A DNA stretch of 64,000 nucleotides, taken from an uncultured Saprospiraceae bacterium (GTDB taxonomy: Bacteria > Bacteroidota > Bacteroidia > Chitinophagales > Saprospiraceae). Of this stretch, positions 45,052 to 52,353 are shown piece by piece. The stretch is taken from the NCBI GenBank assembly GCA_937929835.1, contig CALFUU010000052.1:1-64000 (forward strand). The letters run 5' to 3'. The position numbers and the translations under genes are program-made. The first letter of the stretch is position 1. Each line of letters begins with the position of its first letter. The notes under the pieces were generated by a model. The model searched no databases and was not told the DNA's origin. It saw only the letters and a program-made list of their open reading frames with translations.

Positions 45052-46344
45052 ATGACTAAAAAACCTAAATATCTCCAACACTATCAAGAAAAGAGATGTG
45101 ATATAGCGCTCTATACGAATGAACTAAGAGCATCTAACCCAGCAGATTTATTTATAGTTATTCCTTGTTATAAAGAGAACTGGACTACTGTTTCTGCGAC
45201 CTTGGCTAGTCTAGCAAATGCCGAGCGGGGAAATCTAAGTATCACGACTTTAATATTAATTAACTATAAGGAATCTGATTCCCCTAAAGTCAAGTCAGAC
45301 TCTCAGCTACTCTATGGCCAGCTTACATCTTACAGTCACGATAATCCTAATTTATTTGTTTTCCTTAAAGAACTCAGTGGTAAGCACAAAGGCGTAGGCT
45401 TAGCGAGAAAGCTCCTTATGGATGCCGCCTTTTTACACTGTATGGAATATGATCAGGACAGTATTATTGTCAATTTGGATGCTGACACCTGTATCCAACC
45501 CAACTATTATCAAGCTCTGTACCGCAGCTTTGAGGAAGATAAGAGTATGGAGGCTGGAAGTATTGACTTCCATCATACGCATATAGAATCCAATGATGCT
45601 ATCCTCAACTATGAGTTTCATCTCAACTATTTTATTCAAATGCAGCGATGGGTAGGACTTCCTTTTGCTTATCAGACAATAGGAAGTGCTATGGCCGTCA
45701 AGTCTTATGCCTATGCTAAGCAAGGTGGTATGAATCTAAGACAGGCTGGAGAAGACTTTTACTTTTTGCAGAAGTATGCTAAGAGTTACACACTTAGAGA
45801 TGTCTATACGACTACTGTCTGTCCTTCAGGAAGAGAATCCGATAGGGTGCCTTTTGGAACAGGTAAGGCGGTCAAAGATTTTAATCTATTAGAACAACCC
45901 ATCGGGACTACTTACAACCCCAATAGTTTTATTCTCCTTAAAAGCTGGTTATCGAAAATAGTCGCTCGGTTGATCGCATCTGAAGACTATCAACAATCCG
46001 GTAATTCTATTTTGGATGGCTATTTGAAACTAATCAACGCTAGGGTCAATTATGAGAAGATTCTAAGCTCTAGTCTAGATGCGAACACTAGAGTACGCCA
46101 TTTCTTTATATGGTTTGATGCTTTCTTATTCTTCAAATATCTTCACTATTGTAGAGATATGGGTCTCGATGATGTACCTAATACGCAGGCTTGCAGAACA
46201 CTCTGCCAACTCAAAGGATGGGAAGTCCAAGAGGATCTACACAATAACCTACTACTTATTAGAGAAATGGGCCAAGTAGAGGCTTATCACGATCAATGGA
46301 GAGCTGGTCTGATTTCTAAGCCATCAATAACCTCTGCCTCTTGA
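45052..46344 (+). CDS. Family 2 (GT-A) glycosyltransferase
   Basis: 430 residues. GT-A fold: FIVIPCYKENWTTVSATLASL at ~35-55 for nucleotide binding, VNLDADTCIQPNYYQ (~141-155) with the DxD metal site, and QAGEDFYFLQKYA with the ED general-base region. No transmembrane helix, so cytoplasmic or membrane-associated. The sugar is not predictable. Divergent from WbqC; its last 52 bases overlap the convergent miaE. Confidence 0.87.
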   Translation: MTKKPKYLQHYQEKRCDIALYTNELRASNPADLFIVIPCYKENWTTVSATLASLANAERGNLSITTLILINYKESDSPKVKSDSQLLYGQLTSYSHDNPNLFVFLKELSGKHKGVGLARKLLMDAAFLHCMEYDQDSIIVNLDADTCIQPNYYQALYRSFEEDKSMEAGSIDFHHTHIESNDAILNYEFHLNYFIQMQRWVGLPFAYQTIGSAMAVKSYAYAKQGGMNLRQAGEDFYFLQKYAKSYTLRDVYTTTVCPSGRESDRVPFGTGKAVKDFNLLEQPIGTTYNPNSFILLKSWLSKIVARLIASEDYQQSGNSILDGYLKLINARVNYEKILSSSLDANTRVRHFFIWFDAFLFFKYLHYCRDMGLDDVPNTQACRTLCQLKGWEVQEDLHNNLLLIREMGQVEAYHDQWRAGLISKPSITSAS

Positions 46345-46877
46345 TCTATCCACCATTGTAATCTGTCATATACGAGGTCTTTATCAAAATACTCCAATGC
46401 CATCTTGACAAAGATATGACCGTGCTTAGCCTCTGACGTCCATAGCCTTTTGTAGAATTTCTTTAGATCAGGTTCTATCAAGGCCTCAGCGACTAGTCTA
46501 AATCGCTCTGCACCTCTAGTTTCCAACACAGAAGCAATTAAGAGCCTATCCATAAATCTTTCATTACGACCAGAATGGCACTTCTTGATCAGTTGCTTGA
46601 CATATAAATCCTCTTCCATAGCAGCTCTTAATTGCACACCTCTCGCTTGCATAAGCTGGTATACATCTCTGAAATGCTCTAATTCTTCCACTCCAGTCTC
46701 TATAAGCTCTGGCAGTATAGCTAGACGGTCAGGATACTTAGCTACAAAACTCATAGCCATAGAGGATGCCTTCCGCTCACAGTCAGCGTGGTCTTGCAAA
46801 AAGCTGTTAAAGTCAGACATTACAGCGTCCAGCCATTCCTGCTTGCTATCTGTAGCAAGATCAAGATTCAGTTTCAT
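46293..46877 (-). CDS. miaE: tRNA 2-methylthio-N6-isopentenyl adenosine(37) hydroxylase-like, MiaE
   Basis: 194 residues, all-helical ferritin-like di-iron protein. The iron ligands are in DCERKAS, GVEELEHF, ETRGAERF and SEAKHGHIF (the E..ExxH pattern twice). MiaE hydroxylates the isopentenyl group that MiaA adds to A37, using O2. MiaA is also in this window; MiaB, which adds the methylthio group, is not. It follows a 49-residue membrane protein by 18 bases on the same strand, so they are probably one transcript. Its 3' end overlaps the glycosyltransferase gene by 52 bases. Confidence 0.92.
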   Translation of the reverse strand: MKLNLDLATDSKQEWLDAVMSDFNSFLQDHADCERKASSMAMSFVAKYPDRLAILPELIETGVEELEHFRDVYQLMQARGVQLRAAMEEDLYVKQLIKKCHSGRNERFMDRLLIASVLETRGAERFRLVAEALIEPDLKKFYKRLWTSEAKHGHIFVKMALEYFDKDLVYDRLQWWIDQEAEVIDGLEIRPALH

Positions 46878-46895
46878 ATAGTAAGATGGACTATG

Positions 46896-47045
46896 TTATG
46901 TGCGGATTTGGAAGAGAACAAAAAGAATGATGAGCAATACAACAGTAATAACACCTACAATTGTATAGAACTTGCGCTCTTCAGCTTTATTGACAACTTC
47001 TTCTTGTTGTTTCTTTTTACTCTTTCTAGATCGGGACTTACCCAT
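46896..47045 (-). CDS. 49-residue single-pass membrane protein
   Basis: Found by reading the 243-base gap between miaE and the helicase gene; it is below common length cut-offs. ATG at 47045, TAA at 46896-46898. The first ~25 residues are highly basic (MGKSRSRKSKKK...) with an acidic patch (QEEVVNKAEER), followed by one transmembrane helix (FYTIVGVITVVLLIILFVLF) and a four-residue tail. This is a typical tail-anchored or signal-anchor micro-protein. It begins the miaE unit and a TATATTGG box (seven of eight to consensus) lies 17 bases upstream. Family not recognised. Confidence 0.7.
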   Translation of the reverse strand: MGKSRSRKSKKKQQEEVVNKAEERKFYTIVGVITVVLLIILFVLFQIRT

Positions 47046-47062
47046 AGATTATTTATTTAGCA

Positions 47063-47070
47063 CCAATATA
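47063..47070 (-). promoter_or_regulatory. Near-consensus -7 box TATATTGG of small membrane protein-miaE unit
   Basis: Seven of eight positions match TAnnTTTG on the minus strand, 17 bases before the ATG at 47045. A weak hairpin (AAAACT/AGTTTT, 47073-47087) lies just upstream and may end the helicase transcript. Confidence 0.3.
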
Positions 47071-47119
47071 AGAAAACTCAGAGTTTTGAGAATAGCCCTC
47101 ACAGCTAAATAGAGTGTTG

Positions 47120-48370
47120 TTAACGTCTTATCTGCGTGTCATAATACTCTATGATAGCTTGATCGACTAGTATATCTCTTGGTCTAATGGGTTGCTTAAG
47201 CGTAATACCATCCAAGGTTCTACACCTACTCAGAGCTACATATGTCTGGCCGTGATCAAAGGCACCTCTACCTAGATCTATAATTATCTTATCAAATGTC
47301 TTCCCTTGTGCCTTATGGATCGTCATAGCCCAAGCAAGTTTTAGTGGAAATTGGGAGAAAGTCCCTGCTATACGCGTTTTGAATCTATCTTGATTTTCCG
47401 GATCTACCTGATATTTGAGCAATTCCCACTCTACAGGAGTAACTTCAATATTCTTAAGCTCACCACGATCTGATATCTGTACAGTGATAGCTTCAGGGGC
47501 TATATCTACAACCTTTCCTAGTGTTCCATTCACAAATCTGCGCTCTTGGTCATTTCTAACAAACATCACCTGAGCCCCCTTCTTCAGTAACAAGAACTGA
47601 TCAGCAGGACAGGCTGATGGATTGAATTCTCCACCTAGTCTGGCCTTGAATTCATTAAGTGGTGTACTCAGGGCTTTAAGTTGCTCACTATTAATTCTAT
47701 TGACTGTGGAATTGGTACTACAAAGCGTAATGGCCCATTCTCCATCATCATTAGTGGTCTCTAAGTCATTGTACCGGGAGTTGATTTCCTCCATATCTTC
47801 AAAGTCTAGATTCCGAGTCCTTATTTTATCGAGCAGATTGATGAAATTTCTCTCAGTTTGTCTATAGACGGTCCTCAATTCGATCATCTGCATATCCAGT
47901 TCATTGAAAACATTGGCCGCAAAGAAGTAGGGACACGAATAGCGCTCCTTTAAGACTTTTCGTTCAAATTGACTAGATATTACTGGCGGCAGCTGAAAAA
48001 GATCTCCAAATACGACCAATTGTATCCCTCCAAAGGGGGCATTTATCTCTAGATTGATCCTGAGAAACATATCTATAGTATCCATCATATCAGCCCGTAC
48101 CATCGATATCTCGTCGATAATTAGGAGCTTAAGCTTCTTGAAGAAACGATGATTCTTCCTCTTAGAGAGATCGTGAGGATCTATCATCTTAGGTGGTAAC
48201 TTAAAGAAGGAATGGATAGTCTGCCCACCAACATTGAGGGCGGCAATGCCTGTAGGTGCTAAGACAACCGCATTTTTTCTGGTAGTTTTCTTTAATAGAT
48301 TGAGTAGCGTAGACTTACCCGTTCCAGCCCTACCAGTAATAAATAGGCTGTCATTGTAATTCTCCACCAT
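47120..48370 (-). CDS. Pif1/RecD-like superfamily 1 DNA helicase
   Basis: 416 residues from the ATG at 48370. Walker A ITGRAGTGKSTLL near residue 12-24, APTGIAALNVGGQTIHSFF (motif Ia), LLIIDEISMVRADMMD (Walker B/motif II), VFGDLFQLPPV (motif III), LRTVYRQ, and near the end AWAMTIHKAQGKTFD and YVALSRCR (motifs V and VI). These are 5'-3' helicases of the Pif1 group. The codons just before the ATG (for NDEFNAILD) look like the normal start of the family, yet no ATG, GTG or TTG precedes them before a TGA, so initiation may be at an unusual codon. Lies behind the secreted nuclease gene and slightly inside its mRNA. Confidence 0.9.
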   Translation of the reverse strand: MVENYNDSLFITGRAGTGKSTLLNLLKKTTRKNAVVLAPTGIAALNVGGQTIHSFFKLPPKMIDPHDLSKRKNHRFFKKLKLLIIDEISMVRADMMDTIDMFLRINLEINAPFGGIQLVVFGDLFQLPPVISSQFERKVLKERYSCPYFFAANVFNELDMQMIELRTVYRQTERNFINLLDKIRTRNLDFEDMEEINSRYNDLETTNDDGEWAITLCSTNSTVNRINSEQLKALSTPLNEFKARLGGEFNPSACPADQFLLLKKGAQVMFVRNDQERRFVNGTLGKVVDIAPEAITVQISDRGELKNIEVTPVEWELLKYQVDPENQDRFKTRIAGTFSQFPLKLAWAMTIHKAQGKTFDKIIIDLGRGAFDHGQTYVALSRCRTLDGITLKQPIRPRDILVDQAIIEYYDTQIRR

Positions 48371-48429
48371 ATCTAGAATGGCATTGAATTCATCATTGAT
48401 GAGGAGGGGAGACTTGTTGGCTAAGCGGT

Positions 48430-49482
48430 CTATACTTGTTTTTTCAAGTAAATGTAAACAGGAAAATGATCACTATACCCAGCTTGATAGACATCTCCTG
48501 AAAATGTTCTTTTAGGATATCCCTTGAACTCTCCAGTTTTCTGGATCATAAAGTTCTTTTTATAGATTTTGGCCTTATGAAAAACGAGTCCTCCTGATTC
48601 TGCATTCACTAGAGGTGCACTGATTATGATCTGATCAAATAGGCTCCATTTATCTCTAAAGGCATTTGATCCCATCCCTTTATCATAGAAGGCGTGCATC
48701 GGGTTATACATTTCAGTATCCTTGACCTTCTTGACTTTCTTCTCGGCGCCGAGTATTTTGGCGACACTTTCATTATTGGGATCGTCGTTAAGATCACCCA
48801 TAACTATCAATTTGGATGAGGGATCCTCATTGAGCAAGGAATCGAGAATGGTTCTGTTGACACTTGCTGCGTGATTACGGAATTTGGAGGTTAACTTTTC
48901 GCCTCCTCCCCTCGAGGGCCAATGATTGACTGTGACGTGGATCAATTCTCCATCTAGTAGACCACTGACAAGCAGTACATCTCTCGTAGGTCGATTGCTG
49001 TCCTTATGCCTCGCATTGTACATCTTGTGACTAATGGGTTCAAATACATCCTTGTCATAAATAAGGGCAACATCAATCCCTCTGGAATCTTTGGAATTAA
49101 CGTGGATATAATCATAATTGCGGGAAGATAATATGGGATGCGCTACTATCGAGGCCATAACTGTATCATTTTCTACCTCAGAAACACCCAATAGAGAAAC
49201 ACCTTCCTTGCAAAGCTCTTTGCCCAACTGCGAAATAACAGAAGCAATGTTGGCTACTTTCTCATTATACTTTGCTGTATTCCATACCTTTTCTCCTTGA
49301 GGGGTAAATTCTTCATCTCTAATCTGGCTGTTGTCCAGGGTGTCAAATAAGTTTTCGACATTATAAAAGCCTATAGAATAGACCTTATAAGTCAAATCCT
49401 GAGCTGACAATTGGCTTATCGTCACCTTTAAGACCATAAGCGTAAATACTAAACAAACTTGCTTCAAATAAGGCTTAACCAT
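48430..49482 (-). CDS. Secreted endonuclease/exonuclease/phosphatase family protein
   Basis: 350 residues with an export signal (residues 1-27, ending LSAQ). DNase I-like fold: GFYNVENLFDT (metal Asn/Glu region), GVSEVEND (catalytic Glu), VNHWPSRGGGE (His), VMGDLNDDPNNES (Asp-x-Asn) and YSDHFPV (final catalytic His). It should hydrolyse phosphodiester or phosphomonoester bonds outside the cytoplasm. ATG 61 bases from the divergent TonB-receptor gene, so shared regulation is likely. The helicase is downstream on the same strand. Confidence 0.92.
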   Translation of the reverse strand: MVKPYLKQVCLVFTLMVLKVTISQLSAQDLTYKVYSIGFYNVENLFDTLDNSQIRDEEFTPQGEKVWNTAKYNEKVANIASVISQLGKELCKEGVSLLGVSEVENDTVMASIVAHPILSSRNYDYIHVNSKDSRGIDVALIYDKDVFEPISHKMYNARHKDSNRPTRDVLLVSGLLDGELIHVTVNHWPSRGGGEKLTSKFRNHAASVNRTILDSLLNEDPSSKLIVMGDLNDDPNNESVAKILGAEKKVKKVKDTEMYNPMHAFYDKGMGSNAFRDKWSLFDQIIISAPLVNAESGGLVFHKAKIYKKNFMIQKTGEFKGYPKRTFSGDVYQAGYSDHFPVYIYLKKQV

Positions 49483-49517
49483 AATGTGTTTCCTGCTAAT
49501 AAATATTGAAATTAAAC

Positions 49518-49525
49518 TAACTTCG
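49518..49525 (+). promoter_or_regulatory. Near-consensus -7 box TAACTTCG of TonB receptor gene
   Basis: Seven of eight positions match TAnnTTTG, 18 bases before the ATG at 49544. It would fall inside the coding frame if the ATG at 49484 were used, so it supports the later start. Confidence 0.35.
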
Positions 49526-49543
49526 TCTCATAGCATAATCATA

Positions 49544-52330
49544 ATGAAATACATATCGTTTCTCTTATTTGTCCTTTATGTTTTCCTTAATCCATTTACT
49601 TCAATAGGACAGAATATAAAAGGCAAAATATTAGATGAAGCCGAGGGAAATAGCATAAGCAATCAAGTGCTCACGATAAATGGTAGCGAGTTCGTTACCG
49701 ACCCATCAGGCCAGTTTGTTGTTAAAAATAAATTTACTACACCTGAATTAACGCTATCAGTAGAACGAGAGGGCTATAATCCGTACAAGCTAGTTTTCAG
49801 TAATGAAAAAAATAGGGATATCGAATTGGGACTACTGTTCCTGGAGTCCAGTCAAATTAGTGTGAATGAAGCCTCAGAGCTATTGAGTGCGGATGATTTG
49901 GAGATATTTGACGATCAGAATGCTGTCTCTAGTTTGCTAACAGCTGCTTGGGATCCATTTCTTTCTATGGCCAACTTTAACTTTAGAGTAACCAGATTTA
50001 CACCTAGAGGCTTGGGTGCTGATCACCAAAAGATATACCTGAATGGACTCCAATTCAACAATCTAGAGAATGGTCGTTATTTCTGGAGTTTATGGGGTGG
50101 ACTCAATGACGTACTAAGAAATCAGTATAATGAACAAGGGATGTCCTCATCTGACTTTGGGGTAGGCGGTTTTTCTGGTTTAGGGAATATAGACCTGAGA
50201 GCGACCAATATGAGAGAGGGGACGAGATTTAGTACCAACTTCTCTAACCGATCATATCAATACAGAACTATGCTCACACACAGTAGTGGACCTCAACAGA
50301 ATGGATGGGCCTATACGTTGAGTGCTTCTAGGAGATGGGGTGAGTCGGGGTTCATACAGGGTACTTATTTTGATGGCTATTCTTATTTTGCCTCCGTAGA
50401 TAAGATCCTTAATAGACGTCACACGCTTAATGCAACAGTATTGGCTGCGCCTACTGTGCGGGGAAGATCAACTGCCTCAACACAGTTTGTTTATGATCTC
50501 GTAGGCGATAATTTTTATAATCCTAATTGGGGTTACCAAAATGGTGAAGTTAGAAACTCTAGAGAGTATAGGACTCATCAACCTGTAGCAACTATTAGAC
50601 ACGATTTCAATATCAATGACAACTCGCAACTAACAACATCCATCGGGATGCAAACAGGAAAATTTGGGTCTACAAGATTGAGCTGGTTGGATGCGGCTGA
50701 TCCTCGCCCAGATTATTATGGTAATCTGCCTTATGACAATAGGAATCTTTTATCAGAGGCTGATCTAGCCAGCTTGACAGCACAGTTTCAAAATGAAGCC
50801 ACTTCTCAGTTAGATTGGGATGAATTTTATCAAATAAATAGAAATCGACAGTATCCTGTACTTGGAGACGATGGAGTATTCAGAGATGAAAACATATCAG
50901 CTTACGTCGTCGATGAGCAAAGGTTTGACAATACCAAACTTGTGCTGAATTCTAATCTCGTACATACTATCAATGATAAATTAAGCTTACAAAGTGGTAT
51001 AGGTCTACAGTATGATCGCGTACATAATTTCGTCGTACTTGATGATTTGTTAGGTGGGTCGCACTTTTTAGACATAGACGGATTTGCCCTAAGAGATAAT
51101 AATTCTAATGTGTTTGTGCAAAACAATATTGACGATCCCAACAGGTTAGTGAATGAAGGTGATACCTATAGTTATGATTTTACTATTCACGATCAGAATG
51201 TCAATACCTGGGCCAACTTGAATATTGCTCTAGCCAAACTTGACTTCACGCTGAGCGGTCGCATAGACTATAGTCGTTTTTGGAGAACTAGTGATATAGC
51301 CAATGGAAAATTTCCGGAAGATTCTAAAGGCACATCAGATGTTGCATCTTTTGTGCACGGGACGTTTAAGCTAGCGACTACCTACAAGATCAATGGAAGA
51401 AATTATGTATACGGAAACATAGGATACATAACCCGAGCGCCTTACAGCAGAAATTCATTTGAGTCACCGAGGACAAGGGATTTTTTGGTGGACGATCTTA
51501 AGACAGAAAAAATTTGGGGTGGAGAGCTAGGTTATATAGCTAGACATCCTAGGCTCAACGCTAGAGTCACAGGCTATTACTTTAATAGTAATGACGCGAT
51601 TAACACTACAGCATTCTTTTTCCAAAATTCAGACAATTCAATAGGACAATTTGTTAATCTTATCACGAAGGATGTCGAGATGATAAATTATGGCGTTGAG
51701 ATAGGCCTAGATTATAAATTAACCTCTACTGTCAATCTTAAATTTGCTTCCAATATTGGTGAATACTATATCAATTCTAGACCTGAGTTATTGATTACTG
51801 TAGATAACAGTGCTACCAATATTTCTGATGAGTTACAGGGGATCAGTTACCTACAAAACTTTAACCAAAGAGGGATGCCACAGGTAGCTAACAGTTTCCA
51901 AGTAGAGTACAGGAGTCCAAAGTTTTGGTCTATATCTCTCAATGCAAATTATTTTCAAGATATATACATTGATGCCAATCCTGTTCGTAGAACGCCATTG
52001 CTTAGCCAAGCTGTCGAGCAGGTTACATCCATTAAAGATTATGAAGGATTATCTGCACAAGAACTCCTCGATGAACTTGTTAGCCAAGAGGAGTTGGACC
52101 CAGTTTTTACTTTGGATTTATTTGCGAGAAAGAGCTTTAGAATAAAGGGTAAATACACCTTGTCATTAACGGCGGCCGTGAGTAATATACTTGACAATCG
52201 GAACATCAGAACCAGCGGATTCGAACAATTAAGATTTGATTACGAAGGATTAGATCCAGATAGATGGGCTACAAGATACTTCTACTCGTTTGGTAGAAAT
52301 TTTAATGTAGGAGCAGCTTTAACTTTTTAG
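49544..52330 (+). CDS. TonB-dependent outer-membrane receptor
   Basis: 928 residues from the ATG at 49544 (signal peptide MKYISFLLFVLYVFL...SIGQ). Order: carboxypeptidase-regulatory-like domain (~22-100, GKILDEAEGNSI), plug domain (~105-220, with VTRFTPRGLGADHQKIYLNGLQ), and a 22-strand beta-barrel ending in aromatic-terminal NVGAALTF. It imports a large substrate using TonB energy. No SusD gene follows; instead a DUF5689 lipoprotein follows after 23 bases and could be the surface lid. Divergent from the secreted nuclease, suggesting a product of phosphodiester cleavage as substrate. Confidence 0.93.
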   Translation: MKYISFLLFVLYVFLNPFTSIGQNIKGKILDEAEGNSISNQVLTINGSEFVTDPSGQFVVKNKFTTPELTLSVEREGYNPYKLVFSNEKNRDIELGLLFLESSQISVNEASELLSADDLEIFDDQNAVSSLLTAAWDPFLSMANFNFRVTRFTPRGLGADHQKIYLNGLQFNNLENGRYFWSLWGGLNDVLRNQYNEQGMSSSDFGVGGFSGLGNIDLRATNMREGTRFSTNFSNRSYQYRTMLTHSSGPQQNGWAYTLSASRRWGESGFIQGTYFDGYSYFASVDKILNRRHTLNATVLAAPTVRGRSTASTQFVYDLVGDNFYNPNWGYQNGEVRNSREYRTHQPVATIRHDFNINDNSQLTTSIGMQTGKFGSTRLSWLDAADPRPDYYGNLPYDNRNLLSEADLASLTAQFQNEATSQLDWDEFYQINRNRQYPVLGDDGVFRDENISAYVVDEQRFDNTKLVLNSNLVHTINDKLSLQSGIGLQYDRVHNFVVLDDLLGGSHFLDIDGFALRDNNSNVFVQNNIDDPNRLVNEGDTYSYDFTIHDQNVNTWANLNIALAKLDFTLSGRIDYSRFWRTSDIANGKFPEDSKGTSDVASFVHGTFKLATTYKINGRNYVYGNIGYITRAPYSRNSFESPRTRDFLVDDLKTEKIWGGELGYIARHPRLNARVTGYYFNSNDAINTTAFFFQNSDNSIGQFVNLITKDVEMINYGVEIGLDYKLTSTVNLKFASNIGEYYINSRPELLITVDNSATNISDELQGISYLQNFNQRGMPQVANSFQVEYRSPKFWSISLNANYFQDIYIDANPVRRTPLLSQAVEQVTSIKDYEGLSAQELLDELVSQEELDPVFTLDLFARKSFRIKGKYTLSLTAAVSNILDNRNIRTSGFEQLRFDYEGLDPDRWATRYFYSFGRNFNVGAALTF

Positions 52331-52353
52331 ATAACCTAACAACGACTCTAGAT

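Noticed and set aside
46788-47060. 90-codon plus-strand frame over the start of miaE and the small membrane protein
   Set aside because: Antisense to two better-supported genes and without any family signal.
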